From assembly GCF_031143425.1 (NCBI RefSeq), contig NW_027150023.1, forward strand, positions 86,001 through 150,000: DNA of 64,000 nucleotides. The letters run 5' to 3'. The notes beneath the pieces were generated by a model. It saw nothing but the letters and a program-made list of their open reading frames with translations. It did not search any database and was not told where the DNA came from. Positions 47,353-61,624 of the stretch are shown in pieces; within the stretch, counting starts at the first letter, position 1; the number at the start of each line of letters is the position of its first letter. Source of the stretch: Pleurodeles waltl (lineage: Eukaryota; Chordata; Amphibia; Caudata; Salamandridae). The position numbers were made by a program, and so were the translations under genes.

Positions 47353-47435
47353 GGAGCTGTAGCTCAGTTGGTTGGGTGACTGCCTTTGGTGGAGCAAGCT
47401 ACCCTTGGACAGGGGTTCGAATCCAGCCAGTGCCC
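47353..47435 (+). tRNA. tRNA-like Pol III element, unit 17
   Basis: Unit 1 sequence. Confidence 0.45.
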
Positions 47436-49876
47436 AGAAACCACATTTAGCTAGAAAATACCAAGATATTTTTGTTTATTTAGAAATATTTTTTTTACTT
47501 CAAAAAATGCAGCAACAATTGGAGTAACTATGTTTTTTTGTATTAGAGCCCCAAATTTACAAATTTTGTCCCTCCTGACCCACCCCCTCCCTCCTTTTGC
47601 TCAAGTAGGTAAAATAGGAGCAGCGCCTTATTTTCAATGATCAATGTGTTGATGTTTTCTTCAATTTGGTGTTTTGGAGAAGAGTAATATGGGCGATGGG
47701 GGAGCATAACTAAGATCTATTATCTGAGGGGGATGCCATCCAGGTAATAAAATAGGTTGAATGGTGTTGATTTTTCATTTTGGTGTGAGCCAAGCTCTGC
47801 CATTGGGTGGATGATGCTTGCCAAGTTGCCTAGGCATAAAGGCAGAGTATGAGAGCTTGCTACTGAAATGCTGGGTAAAGCTGTGTGCAGGTGAAAGAGC
47901 CTTTATTAGCTGCATTGAGAAGGTAGCATGTTGTATTTTTGAAGTGCTAAAAAAGGATAAAGTCAGGCCTTTGGCTGACTATTTCTTGAAGATGCATGAT
48001 GCAAGAAGTGTGAGTATGGAGCAGCTGGCCTGTCGTGACCTAGCCCACTCTGGCATGCTGTACTAGGCCATGCCGTAGGACTGGGACCACCGGGATTGGG
48101 ATTTTAAACACCCCAGTCTGGGACTGGGACTGGGACTGGGACTGCGACTGCGACTGGGATTTTAAACAACCCAGTCTTAGTCTGCAGCCTTTACAGTCAG
48201 CCCACGAACGCCCACGAACGCCCTTGTTCTGTATAGTGGATTACTGCAGGTAATTCGGGACCCTGCTAAATGAGGGTGGGGCACTTATCTGAAGGCTATT
48301 CGAGCGGAAGAATCCTTAGCCTAGGACAGTTTGGCAATTTAAGAAGTCTGCTGAATACCATATGTTGAAGGACGTATCACGCGGAAGCCAGCTAATGGCT
48401 CAGACCGAAGTAAGCATGGGAGGACTTTATTTGCATAGGACAGCCCCTTTCTCATTCCTAATATTATGCTGCAGTTGCTATGTAGCAGTACTAGGGGGCA
48501 GCTGTATGAACATAAAGCCACAGCGAGGCTTTAAAACTGTTTTTGTGGTGGGGGGTGGATTTGGAAGGAAAACAGCAAGATAAAAGTGTGAAAACATAGA
48601 GCAAGTGAGTGTGTCATCTGTCTCTTTGAAGAGACATGTGAAAGAAGAACAGCAGATCCACAGACCTCAGGTGGGAGAAGCATGGAAGAATATTCACCCC
48701 AAAATGAATACACTTACGCCTTCTCAAAGCTTCCATGTGTGATCTGATGCTTTGCAGGTTGAAGGATTTGCCATTTCTGGTTTATAAATGTGCACAGTTG
48801 GAAAGAGCCTATTCCTAGAATGTTAGAAGCACACTCTTTAGAAGTGTCCTTACAGCCAAAATGTCAGGTACTCCTTTGGGGTTATGAGGCCTAGAAAAAC
48901 ATCCCAGGGGATCTTATAACATGTCCAGCAACAGGGCAACGAAATCATGGGGAGACCATCCCCCCAAGAATACTACTGCATGTTCTTTGTTTCCCCTCTC
49001 TATACCATAGCCACAGTAGGCCTCTTTCAAGCACCCTATTGCTTTGGTAATAGAAAGTGCCACAAAACTGATCCCCAGCCCTTGTCTCACCCATTGCCCC
49101 TAACCTTTAGGGGTACCCCTGCCCCCCAAGGAAAGGAGCAATAAACAGGACACCCCCCCCCAAAAAAAAAAAACGCAGTCTGCACCATTCTGTGCCTCCT
49201 AGCACCACTTTAATAATGCACCGACACCCCTTTTAACACTGCTCCCCCAAATTTGACTGCCTCTTCTCCCCAAGAGAGGGGGCAGGGGGACTAACCTTTA
49301 GGGGTACCACTGCCCCCCAAGGAAAGGCACAATAAACAAGAGTGTGGGAGGGAACCCCACCCCCCCAAAAAAACGAAGTCTGCACCATTCGGTGCCTCCT
49401 AGCACCCCTTTAATAATGCACCGACACCTCTTTTAACACTGCTCCCCCACATTTGTCTGCCCCTTCACCCCAAGAGAGGGGGCAGGGGGACATAAAAATG
49501 ATGGGGATTGCCACCAAAACCCCCCTCCTTTGTAATTCCCCCATTTGTGTCCAAGGGGTTGGGCTCTGCTTGCCACCTATTGGCTCTGCTCCACTCTCTC
49601 TTACTCACACTCCGGCCCTGTGGCCTAGACTCTTCCACCACCTTCTCCTGAATCCCTGGCCCTGTCTTTCCTCTGTGACCACCACCCACTCTTGCTCTCT
49701 GCCCTTTCTCCATCTATGTCCCCCTTTCTTCTCTAAGTCCAACCAACCACCCCTGCTAGCCTCCGCCATCTGCACCTCTCTCAGCCTGCCCCCTATCTCT
49801 CCTCACTCACCACCTGTGCTCCTTCTATTCCTGCCCTCTGACTCAGCCTGGACCTATCCTTGCTCTCTCTGCGCCT

Positions 49877-49915
<39 letters not shown>

Positions 49916-50037
49916 AACTGCTCTGCAATCCACCATTCACATGTCGACTCATGCTCTATCCACGCACACACAGCCATTGTACTTTCCAATTTAGCAGCCA
50001 TCTCTGACTTACCTCTGCTTTGCCGCCATCAGTCACC

Positions 50038-50111
50038 TGGTGCCGAGCCCGGGATTCGAACCCTGGTTGTCTGGTTGGAAGGCGGGAACTTACCCACTGG
50101 ACCACAGTGGA
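50038..50111 (-). pseudogene. tRNA-Gly(UCC)-like element, unit 18
   Basis: Unit 1 sequence; T-marker at 49985 downstream. Confidence 0.5.
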
Positions 50112-50244
50112 TTCCATATCTCTAGCTTGTCAAATCGTCCCTATATCATGGCTGTGAAGTGCCCTGTGTAGTAGAAGCCAGGAGCAGTGACATCAGGACC
50201 TTGATGTTGCTAATAGTGTCTCTTGCACAGTAAAAAGCCATGAA

Positions 50245-50327
50245 GGAGCTGTAGCTCAGTTGGTTGGGTGACTGCCTTTGGTGGAGCAAGCTACCCTTGG
50301 ACAGGGGTTCGAATCCAGCCAGTGCCC
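50245..50327 (+). tRNA. tRNA-like Pol III element, unit 18
   Basis: Unit 1 sequence. Confidence 0.45.
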
Positions 50328-52774
50328 AGAAACCACATTTAGCTAGAAAATACCAAGATATTTTTGTTTATTTAGAAATATTTTTTTTACTTCAAAAAAT
50401 GCAGCAACAATTGGAGTAACTATGTTTTTTTGTATTAGAGCCCCAAATTTACAAATTTTGTCCCTCCTGACCCACCCCCTCCCTCCTTTTGCTCAAGTAG
50501 GTAAAATAGGAGCAGCGCCTTATTTTCAATGATCAATGTGTTGATGTTTTCTTCAATTTGGTGTTTTGGAGAAGAGTAATATGGGCGATGGGGGAGCATA
50601 ACTAAGATCTATTATCTGAGGGGGATGCCATCCAGGTAATAAAATAGGTTGAATGGTGTTGATTTTTCATTTTGGTGTGAGCCAAGCTCTGCCATTGGGT
50701 GGATGATGCTTGCCAAGTTGCCTAGGCATAAAGGCAGAGTATGAGAGCTTGCTACTGAAATGCTGGGTAAAGCTGTGTGCAGGTGAAAGAGCCTTTATTA
50801 GCTGCATTGAGAAGGTAGCATGTTGTATTTTTGAAGTGCTAAAAAAGGATAAAGTCAGGCCTTTGGCTGACTATTTCTTGAAGATGCATGATGCAAGAAG
50901 TGTGAGTATGGAGCAGCTGGCCTGTCGTGACCTAGCCCACTCTGGCATGCTGTACTAGGCCATGCCGTAGGACTGGGACCACCGGGATTGGGATTTTAAA
51001 CACCCCAGTCTGGGACTGGGACTGGGACTGGGACTGGGACTGCGACTGCGACTGGGATTTTAAACAACCCAGTCTTAGTCTGCAGCCTTTACAGTCAGCC
51101 CACGAACGCCCACGAACGCCCTTGTTCTGTATAGTGGATTACTGCAGGTAATTCGGGACCCTGCTAAATGAGGGTGGGGCACTTATCTGAAGGCTATTCG
51201 AGCGGAAGAATCCTTAGCCTAGGACAGTTTGGCAATTTAAGAAGTCTGCTGAATACCATATGTTGAAGGACGTATCACGCGGAAGCCAGCTAATGGCTCA
51301 GACCGAAGTAAGCATGGGAGGACTTTATTTGCATAGGACAGCCCCTTTCTCATTCCTAATATTATGCTGCAGTTGCTATGTAGCAGTACTAGGGGGCAGC
51401 TGTATGAACATAAAGCCACAGCGAGGCTTTAAAACTGTTTTTGTGGTGGGGGGTGGATTTGGAAGGAAAACAGCAAGATAAAAGTGTGAAAACATAGAGC
51501 AAGTGAGTGTGTCATCTGTCTCTTTGAAGAGACATGTGAAAGAAGAACAGCAGATCCACAGACCTCAGGTGGGAGAAGCATGGAAGAATATTCACCCCAA
51601 AATGAATACACTTACGCCTTCTCAAAGCTTCCATGTGTGATCTGATGCTTTGCAGGTTGAAGGATTTGCCATTTCTGGTTTATAAATGTGCACAGTTGGA
51701 AAGAGCCTATTCCTAGAATGTTAGAAGCACACTCTTTAGAAGTGTCCTTACAGCCAAAATGTCAGGTACTCCTTTGGGGTTATGAGGCCTAGAAAAACAT
51801 CCCAGGGGATCTTATAACATGTCCAGCAACAGGGCAACGAAATCATGGGGAGACCATCCCCCCAAGAATACTACTGCATGTTCTTTGTTTCCCCTCTCTA
51901 TACCATAGCCACAGTAGGCCTCTTTCAAGCACCCTATTGCTTTGGTAATAGAAAGTGCCACAAAACTGATCCCCAGCCCTTGTCTCACCCATTGCCCCTA
52001 ACCTTTAGGGGTACCCCTGCCCCCCAAGGAAAGGAGCAATAAACAGGACACCCCCCCCCAAAAAAAAAAAACGCAGTCTGCACCATTCTGTGCCTCCTAG
52101 CACCACTTTAATAATGCACCGACACCCCTTTTAACACTGCTCCCCCAAATTTGACTGCCTCTTCTCCCCAAGAGAGGGGGCAGGGGGACTAACCTTTAGG
52201 GGTACCACTGCCCCCCAAGGAAAGGCACAATAAACAAGAGTGTGGGAGGGAACCCCACCCCCCCAAAAAAACGAAGTCTGCACCATTCGGTGCCTCCTAG
52301 CACCCCTTTAATAATGCACCGACACCTCTTTTAACACTGCTCCCCCACATTTGTCTGCCCCTTCACCCCAAGAGAGGGGGCAGGGGGACATAAAAATGAT
52401 GGGGATTGCCACCAAAACCCCCCTCCTTTGTAATTCCCCCATTTGTGTCCAAGGGGTTGGGCTCTGCTTGCCACCTATTGGCTCTGCTCCACTCTCTCTT
52501 ACTCACACTCCGGCCCTGTGGCCTAGACTCTTCCACCACCTTCTCCTGAATCCCTGGCCCTGTCTTTCCTCTGTGACCACCACCCACTCTTGCTCTCTGC
52601 CCTTTCTCCATCTATGTCCCCCTTTCTTCTCTAAGTCCAACCAACCACCCCTGCTAGCCTCCGCCATCTGCACCTCTCTCAGCCTGCCCCCTATCTCTCC
52701 TCACTCACCACCTGTGCTCCTTCTATTCCTGCCCTCTGACTCAGCCTGGACCTATCCTTGCTCTCTCTGCGCCT

Positions 52775-52813
<39 letters not shown>

Positions 52814-52935
52814 AACTGCTCTGCAATCCACCATTCACATGTCGACTCATGCTCTATCCACGCACACACAGCCATTGTACTTACCAATTTAGCAGCCATC
52901 TCTGACTTACCTCTGCTTTGCCGCCATCAGTCACC

Positions 52936-53009
52936 TGGTGCCGAGCCCGGGATTCGAACCCTGGTTGTCTGGTTGGAAGGCGGGAACTTACCCACTGGAC
53001 CACAGTGGA
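52936..53009 (-). pseudogene. tRNA-Gly(UCC)-like element, unit 19
   Basis: Unit 1 sequence. Confidence 0.5.
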
Positions 53010-53142
53010 TTCCATATCTCTAGCTTGTCAAATCGTCCCTATATCATGGCTGTGAAGTGCCCTGTGTAGTAGAAGCCAGGAGCAGTGACATCAGGACCTT
53101 GATGTTGCTAATAGTGTCTCTTGCACAGTAAAAAGCCATGAA

Positions 53143-53225
53143 GGAGCTGTAGCTCAGTTGGTTGGGTGACTGCCTTTGGTGGAGCAAGCTACCCTTGGAC
53201 AGGGGTTCGAATCCAGCCAGTGCCC
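53143..53225 (+). tRNA. tRNA-like Pol III element, unit 19
   Basis: Unit 1 sequence. Confidence 0.45.
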
Positions 53226-55672
53226 AGAAACCACATTTAGCTAGAAAATACCAAGATATTTTTGTTTATTTAGAAATATTTTTTTTACTTCAAAAAATGC
53301 AGCAACAATTGGAGTAACTATGTTTTTTTGTATTAGAGCCCCAAATTTACAAATTTTGTCCCTCCTGACCCACCCCCTCCCTCCTTTTGCTCAAGTAGGT
53401 AAAATAGGAGCAGCGCCTTATTTTCAATGATCAATGTGTTGATGTTTTCTTCAATTTGGTGTTTTGGAGAAGAGTAATATGGGCGATGGGGGAGCATAAC
53501 TAAGATCTATTATCTGAGGGGGATGCCATCCAGGTAATAAAATAGGTTGAATGGTGTTGATTTTTCATTTTGGTGTGAGCCAAGCTCTGCCATTGGGTGG
53601 ATGATGCTTGCCAAGTTGCCTAGGCATAAAGGCAGAGTATGAGAGCTTGCTACTGAAATGCTGGGTAAAGCTGTGTGCAGGTGAAAGAGCCTTTATTAGC
53701 TGCATTGAGAAGGTAGCATGTTGTATTTTTGAAGTGCTAAAAAAGGATAAAGTCAGGCCTTTGGCTGACTATTTCTTGAAGATGCATGATGCAAGAAGTG
53801 TGAGTATGGAGCAGCTGGCCTGTCGTGACCTAGCCCACTCTGGCATGCTGTACTAGGCCATGCCGTAGGACTGGGACCACCGGGATTGGGATTTTAAACA
53901 CCCCAGTCTGGGACTGGGACTGGGACTGGGACTGGGACTGCGACTGCGACTGGGATTTTAAACAACCCAGTCTTAGTCTGCAGCCTTTACAGTCAGCCCA
54001 CGAACGCCCACGAACGCCCTTGTTCTGTATAGTGGATTACTGCAGGTAATTCGGGACCCTGCTAAATGAGGGTGGGGCACTTATCTGAAGGCTATTCGAG
54101 CGGAAGAATCCTTAGCCTAGGACAGTTTGGCAATTTAAGAAGTCTGCTGAATACCATATGTTGAAGGACGTATCACGCGGAAGCCAGCTAATGGCTCAGA
54201 CCGAAGTAAGCATGGGAGGACTTTATTTGCATAGGACAGCCCCTTTCTCATTCCTAATATTATGCTGCAGTTGCTATGTAGCAGTACTAGGGGGCAGCTG
54301 TATGAACATAAAGCCACAGCGAGGCTTTAAAACTGTTTTTGTGGTGGGGGGTGGATTTGGAAGGAAAACAGCAAGATAAAAGTGTGAAAACATAGAGCAA
54401 GTGAGTGTGTCATCTGTCTCTTTGAAGAGACATGTGAAAGAAGAACAGCAGATCCACAGACCTCAGGTGGGAGAAGCATGGAAGAATATTCACCCCAAAA
54501 TGAATACACTTACGCCTTCTCAAAGCTTCCATGTGTGATCTGATGCTTTGCAGGTTGAAGGATTTGCCATTTCTGGTTTATAAATGTGCACAGTTGGAAA
54601 GAGCCTATTCCTAGAATGTTAGAAGCACACTCTTTAGAAGTGTCCTTACAGCCAAAATGTCAGGTACTCCTTTGGGGTTATGAGGCCTAGAAAAACATCC
54701 CAGGGGATCTTATAACATGTCCAGCAACAGGGCAACGAAATCATGGGGAGACCATCCCCCCAAGAATACTACTGCATGTTCTTTGTTTCCCCTCTCTATA
54801 CCATAGCCACAGTAGGCCTCTTTCAAGCACCCTATTGCTTTGGTAATAGAAAGTGCCACAAAACTGATCCCCAGCCCTTGTCTCACCCATTGCCCCTAAC
54901 CTTTAGGGGTACCCCTGCCCCCCAAGGAAAGGAGCAATAAACAGGACACCCCCCCCCAAAAAAAAAAAACGCAGTCTGCACCATTCTGTGCCTCCTAGCA
55001 CCACTTTAATAATGCACCGACACCCCTTTTAACACTGCTCCCCCAAATTTGACTGCCTCTTCTCCCCAAGAGAGGGGGCAGGGGGACTAACCTTTAGGGG
55101 TACCACTGCCCCCCAAGGAAAGGCACAATAAACAAGAGTGTGGGAGGGAACCCCACCCCCCCAAAAAAACGAAGTCTGCACCATTCGGTGCCTCCTAGCA
55201 CCCCTTTAATAATGCACCGACACCTCTTTTAACACTGCTCCCCCACATTTGTCTGCCCCTTCACCCCAAGAGAGGGGGCAGGGGGACATAAAAATGATGG
55301 GGATTGCCACCAAAACCCCCCTCCTTTGTAATTCCCCCATTTGTGTCCAAGGGGTTGGGCTCTGCTTGCCACCTATTGGCTCTGCTCCACTCTCTCTTAC
55401 TCACACTCCGGCCCTGTGGCCTAGACTCTTCCACCACCTTCTCCTGAATCCCTGGCCCTGTCTTTCCTCTGTGACCACCACCCACTCTTGCTCTCTGCCC
55501 TTTCTCCATCTATGTCCCCCTTTCTTCTCTAAGTCCAACCAACCACCCCTGCTAGCCTCCGCCATCTGCACCTCTCTCAGCCTGCCCCCTATCTCTCCTC
55601 ACTCACCACCTGTGCTCCTTCTATTCCTGCCCTCTGACTCAGCCTGGACCTATCCTTGCTCTCTCTGCGCCT

Positions 55673-55712
<40 letters not shown>

Positions 55713-55832
55713 CTGCTCTGCAATCCACCATTCACATGTCGACTCATGCTCTATCCACGCACACACAGCCATTGTACTTACCAATTTAGCAGCCATCTCT
55801 GACTTACCTCTGCTTTGCCGCCATCAGTCACC

Positions 55833-55906
55833 TGGTGCCGAGCCCGGGATTCGAACCCTGGTTGTCTGGTTGGAAGGCGGGAACTTACCCACTGGACCAC
55901 AGTGGA
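55833..55906 (-). pseudogene. tRNA-Gly(UCC)-like element, unit 20
   Basis: Unit 1 sequence. Confidence 0.5.
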
Positions 55907-56039
55907 TTCCATATCTCTAGCTTGTCAAATCGTCCCTATATCATGGCTGTGAAGTGCCCTGTGTAGTAGAAGCCAGGAGCAGTGACATCAGGACCTTGAT
56001 GTTGCTAATAGTGTCTCTTGCACAGTAAAAAGCCATGAA

Positions 56040-56122
56040 GGAGCTGTAGCTCAGTTGGTTGGGTGACTGCCTTTGGTGGAGCAAGCTACCCTTGGACAGG
56101 GGTTCGAATCCAGCCAGTGCCC
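56040..56122 (+). tRNA. tRNA-like Pol III element, unit 20
   Basis: Unit 1 sequence. Confidence 0.45.
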
Positions 56123-58569
56123 AGAAACCACATTTAGCTAGAAAATACCAAGATATTTTTGTTTATTTAGAAATATTTTTTTTACTTCAAAAAATGCAGC
56201 AACAATTGGAGTAACTATGTTTTTTTGTATTAGAGCCCCAAATTTACAAATTTTGTCCCTCCTGACCCACCCCCTCCCTCCTTTTGCTCAAGTAGGTAAA
56301 ATAGGAGCAGCGCCTTATTTTCAATGATCAATGTGTTGATGTTTTCTTCAATTTGGTGTTTTGGAGAAGAGTAATATGGGCGATGGGGGAGCATAACTAA
56401 GATCTATTATCTGAGGGGGATGCCATCCAGGTAATAAAATAGGTTGAATGGTGTTGATTTTTCATTTTGGTGTGAGCCAAGCTCTGCCATTGGGTGGATG
56501 ATGCTTGCCAAGTTGCCTAGGCATAAAGGCAGAGTATGAGAGCTTGCTACTGAAATGCTGGGTAAAGCTGTGTGCAGGTGAAAGAGCCTTTATTAGCTGC
56601 ATTGAGAAGGTAGCATGTTGTATTTTTGAAGTGCTAAAAAAGGATAAAGTCAGGCCTTTGGCTGACTATTTCTTGAAGATGCATGATGCAAGAAGTGTGA
56701 GTATGGAGCAGCTGGCCTGTCGTGACCTAGCCCACTCTGGCATGCTGTACTAGGCCATGCCGTAGGACTGGGACCACCGGGATTGGGATTTTAAACACCC
56801 CAGTCTGGGACTGGGACTGGGACTGGGACTGGGACTGCGACTGCGACTGGGATTTTAAACAACCCAGTCTTAGTCTGCAGCCTTTACAGTCAGCCCACGA
56901 ACGCCCACGAACGCCCTTGTTCTGTATAGTGGATTACTGCAGGTAATTCGGGACCCTGCTAAATGAGGGTGGGGCACTTATCTGAAGGCTATTCGAGCGG
57001 AAGAATCCTTAGCCTAGGACAGTTTGGCAATTTAAGAAGTCTGCTGAATACCATATGTTGAAGGACGTATCACGCGGAAGCCAGCTAATGGCTCAGACCG
57101 AAGTAAGCATGGGAGGACTTTATTTGCATAGGACAGCCCCTTTCTCATTCCTAATATTATGCTGCAGTTGCTATGTAGCAGTACTAGGGGGCAGCTGTAT
57201 GAACATAAAGCCACAGCGAGGCTTTAAAACTGTTTTTGTGGTGGGGGGTGGATTTGGAAGGAAAACAGCAAGATAAAAGTGTGAAAACATAGAGCAAGTG
57301 AGTGTGTCATCTGTCTCTTTGAAGAGACATGTGAAAGAAGAACAGCAGATCCACAGACCTCAGGTGGGAGAAGCATGGAAGAATATTCACCCCAAAATGA
57401 ATACACTTACGCCTTCTCAAAGCTTCCATGTGTGATCTGATGCTTTGCAGGTTGAAGGATTTGCCATTTCTGGTTTATAAATGTGCACAGTTGGAAAGAG
57501 CCTATTCCTAGAATGTTAGAAGCACACTCTTTAGAAGTGTCCTTACAGCCAAAATGTCAGGTACTCCTTTGGGGTTATGAGGCCTAGAAAAACATCCCAG
57601 GGGATCTTATAACATGTCCAGCAACAGGGCAACGAAATCATGGGGAGACCATCCCCCCAAGAATACTACTGCATGTTCTTTGTTTCCCCTCTCTATACCA
57701 TAGCCACAGTAGGCCTCTTTCAAGCACCCTATTGCTTTGGTAATAGAAAGTGCCACAAAACTGATCCCCAGCCCTTGTCTCACCCATTGCCCCTAACCTT
57801 TAGGGGTACCCCTGCCCCCCAAGGAAAGGAGCAATAAACAGGACACCCCCCCCCAAAAAAAAAAAACGCAGTCTGCACCATTCTGTGCCTCCTAGCACCA
57901 CTTTAATAATGCACCGACACCCCTTTTAACACTGCTCCCCCAAATTTGACTGCCTCTTCTCCCCAAGAGAGGGGGCAGGGGGACTAACCTTTAGGGGTAC
58001 CACTGCCCCCCAAGGAAAGGCACAATAAACAAGAGTGTGGGAGGGAACCCCACCCCCCCAAAAAAACGAAGTCTGCACCATTCGGTGCCTCCTAGCACCC
58101 CTTTAATAATGCACCGACACCTCTTTTAACACTGCTCCCCCACATTTGTCTGCCCCTTCACCCCAAGAGAGGGGGCAGGGGGACATAAAAATGATGGGGA
58201 TTGCCACCAAAACCCCCCTCCTTTGTAATTCCCCCATTTGTGTCCAAGGGGTTGGGCTCTGCTTGCCACCTATTGGCTCTGCTCCACTCTCTCTTACTCA
58301 CACTCCGGCCCTGTGGCCTAGACTCTTCCACCACCTTCTCCTGAATCCCTGGCCCTGTCTTTCCTCTGTGACCACCACCCACTCTTGCTCTCTGCCCTTT
58401 CTCCATCTATGTCCCCCTTTCTTCTCTAAGTCCAACCAACCACCCCTGCTAGCCTCCGCCATCTGCACCTCTCTCAGCCTGCCCCCTATCTCTCCTCACT
58501 CACCACCTGTGCTCCTTCTATTCCTGCCCTCTGACTCAGCCTGGACCTATCCTTGCTCTCTCTGCGCCT

Positions 58570-58608
<39 letters not shown>

Positions 58609-58730
58609 AACTGCTCTGCAATCCACCATTCACATGTCGACTCATGCTCTATCCACGCACACACAGCCATTGTACTTTCCAATTTAGCAGCCATCTCTGA
58701 CTTACCTCTGCTTTGCCGCCATCAGTCACC

Positions 58731-58804
58731 TGGTGCCGAGCCCGGGATTCGAACCCTGGTTGTCTGGTTGGAAGGCGGGAACTTACCCACTGGACCACAG
58801 TGGA
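58731..58804 (-). pseudogene. tRNA-Gly(UCC)-like element, unit 21
   Basis: Unit 1 sequence; T-marker at 58678 downstream. Confidence 0.5.
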
Positions 58805-58937
58805 TTCCATATCTCTAGCTTGTCAAATCGTCCCTATATCATGGCTGTGAAGTGCCCTGTGTAGTAGAAGCCAGGAGCAGTGACATCAGGACCTTGATGT
58901 TGCTAATAGTGTCTCTTGCACAGTAAAAAGCCATGAA

Positions 58938-59020
58938 GGAGCTGTAGCTCAGTTGGTTGGGTGACTGCCTTTGGTGGAGCAAGCTACCCTTGGACAGGGG
59001 TTCGAATCCAGCCAGTGCCC
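58938..59020 (+). tRNA. tRNA-like Pol III element, unit 21
   Basis: Unit 1 sequence. Confidence 0.45.
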
Positions 59021-61467
59021 AGAAACCACATTTAGCTAGAAAATACCAAGATATTTTTGTTTATTTAGAAATATTTTTTTTACTTCAAAAAATGCAGCAA
59101 CAATTGGAGTAACTATGTTTTTTTGTATTAGAGCCCCAAATTTACAAATTTTGTCCCTCCTGACCCACCCCCTCCCTCCTTTTGCTCAAGTAGGTAAAAT
59201 AGGAGCAGCGCCTTATTTTCAATGATCAATGTGTTGATGTTTTCTTCAATTTGGTGTTTTGGAGAAGAGTAATATGGGCGATGGGGGAGCATAACTAAGA
59301 TCTATTATCTGAGGGGGATGCCATCCAGGTAATAAAATAGGTTGAATGGTGTTGATTTTTCATTTTGGTGTGAGCCAAGCTCTGCCATTGGGTGGATGAT
59401 GCTTGCCAAGTTGCCTAGGCATAAAGGCAGAGTATGAGAGCTTGCTACTGAAATGCTGGGTAAAGCTGTGTGCAGGTGAAAGAGCCTTTATTAGCTGCAT
59501 TGAGAAGGTAGCATGTTGTATTTTTGAAGTGCTAAAAAAGGATAAAGTCAGGCCTTTGGCTGACTATTTCTTGAAGATGCATGATGCAAGAAGTGTGAGT
59601 ATGGAGCAGCTGGCCTGTCGTGACCTAGCCCACTCTGGCATGCTGTACTAGGCCATGCCGTAGGACTGGGACCACCGGGATTGGGATTTTAAACACCCCA
59701 GTCTGGGACTGGGACTGGGACTGGGACTGGGACTGCGACTGCGACTGGGATTTTAAACAACCCAGTCTTAGTCTGCAGCCTTTACAGTCAGCCCACGAAC
59801 GCCCACGAACGCCCTTGTTCTGTATAGTGGATTACTGCAGGTAATTCGGGACCCTGCTAAATGAGGGTGGGGCACTTATCTGAAGGCTATTCGAGCGGAA
59901 GAATCCTTAGCCTAGGACAGTTTGGCAATTTAAGAAGTCTGCTGAATACCATATGTTGAAGGACGTATCACGCGGAAGCCAGCTAATGGCTCAGACCGAA
60001 GTAAGCATGGGAGGACTTTATTTGCATAGGACAGCCCCTTTCTCATTCCTAATATTATGCTGCAGTTGCTATGTAGCAGTACTAGGGGGCAGCTGTATGA
60101 ACATAAAGCCACAGCGAGGCTTTAAAACTGTTTTTGTGGTGGGGGGTGGATTTGGAAGGAAAACAGCAAGATAAAAGTGTGAAAACATAGAGCAAGTGAG
60201 TGTGTCATCTGTCTCTTTGAAGAGACATGTGAAAGAAGAACAGCAGATCCACAGACCTCAGGTGGGAGAAGCATGGAAGAATATTCACCCCAAAATGAAT
60301 ACACTTACGCCTTCTCAAAGCTTCCATGTGTGATCTGATGCTTTGCAGGTTGAAGGATTTGCCATTTCTGGTTTATAAATGTGCACAGTTGGAAAGAGCC
60401 TATTCCTAGAATGTTAGAAGCACACTCTTTAGAAGTGTCCTTACAGCCAAAATGTCAGGTACTCCTTTGGGGTTATGAGGCCTAGAAAAACATCCCAGGG
60501 GATCTTATAACATGTCCAGCAACAGGGCAACGAAATCATGGGGAGACCATCCCCCCAAGAATACTACTGCATGTTCTTTGTTTCCCCTCTCTATACCATA
60601 GCCACAGTAGGCCTCTTTCAAGCACCCTATTGCTTTGGTAATAGAAAGTGCCACAAAACTGATCCCCAGCCCTTGTCTCACCCATTGCCCCTAACCTTTA
60701 GGGGTACCCCTGCCCCCCAAGGAAAGGAGCAATAAACAGGACACCCCCCCCCAAAAAAAAAAAACGCAGTCTGCACCATTCTGTGCCTCCTAGCACCACT
60801 TTAATAATGCACCGACACCCCTTTTAACACTGCTCCCCCAAATTTGACTGCCTCTTCTCCCCAAGAGAGGGGGCAGGGGGACTAACCTTTAGGGGTACCA
60901 CTGCCCCCCAAGGAAAGGCACAATAAACAAGAGTGTGGGAGGGAACCCCACCCCCCCAAAAAAACGAAGTCTGCACCATTCGGTGCCTCCTAGCACCCCT
61001 TTAATAATGCACCGACACCTCTTTTAACACTGCTCCCCCACATTTGTCTGCCCCTTCACCCCAAGAGAGGGGGCAGGGGGACATAAAAATGATGGGGATT
61101 GCCACCAAAACCCCCCTCCTTTGTAATTCCCCCATTTGTGTCCAAGGGGTTGGGCTCTGCTTGCCACCTATTGGCTCTGCTCCACTCTCTCTTACTCACA
61201 CTCCGGCCCTGTGGCCTAGACTCTTCCACCACCTTCTCCTGAATCCCTGGCCCTGTCTTTCCTCTGTGACCACCACCCACTCTTGCTCTCTGCCCTTTCT
61301 CCATCTATGTCCCCCTTTCTTCTCTAAGTCCAACCAACCACCCCTGCTAGCCTCCGCCATCTGCACCTCTCTCAGCCTGCCCCCTATCTCTCCTCACTCA
61401 CCACCTGTGCTCCTTCTATTCCTGCCCTCTGACTCAGCCTGGACCTATCCTTGCTCTCTCTGCGCCT

Positions 61468-61502
<35 letters not shown>

Positions 61503-61624
61503 AACTGCTCTGCAATCCACCATTCACATGTCGACTCATGCTCTATCCACGCACACACAGCCATTGTACTTACCAATTTAGCAGCCATCTCTGACTTACC
61601 TCTGCTTTGCCGCCATCAGTCACC

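Larger units (their letters stand above)
46197..49088 (+). repeat. Array unit 17 (2892 bp)
   Basis: (CA)17 at 46988-47021, duplicated ACGAACGCCC. The hexamer block at 48120-48155 is 4+2, a lone return to the unit 1 allele within the 5+2 block. Confidence 0.95.
49089..51986 (+). repeat. Array unit 18 (2898 bp, T-marker)
   Basis: (CA)17 at 49880-49913, hexamers 5+2 at 51012-51053, duplicated ACGAACGCCC, T-marker at 49985. Confidence 0.95.
51987..54884 (+). repeat. Array unit 19 (2898 bp)
   Basis: (CA)17 at 52778-52811, hexamers 5+2 at 53910-53951, duplicated ACGAACGCCC. Same allele set as unit 16. Confidence 0.95.
54885..57781 (+). repeat. Array unit 20 (2897 bp)
   Basis: (CA)18 at 55676-55711 runs directly into ACTG, so the C that ends the tract in all other units is missing. 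Hexamers 5+2 at 56807-56848, duplicated ACGAACGCCC. Confidence 0.95.
57782..60679 (+). repeat. Array unit 21 (2898 bp, T-marker)
   Basis: (CA)17 at 58573-58606, hexamers 5+2 at 59705-59746, duplicated ACGAACGCCC, T-marker at 58678. Confidence 0.95.
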
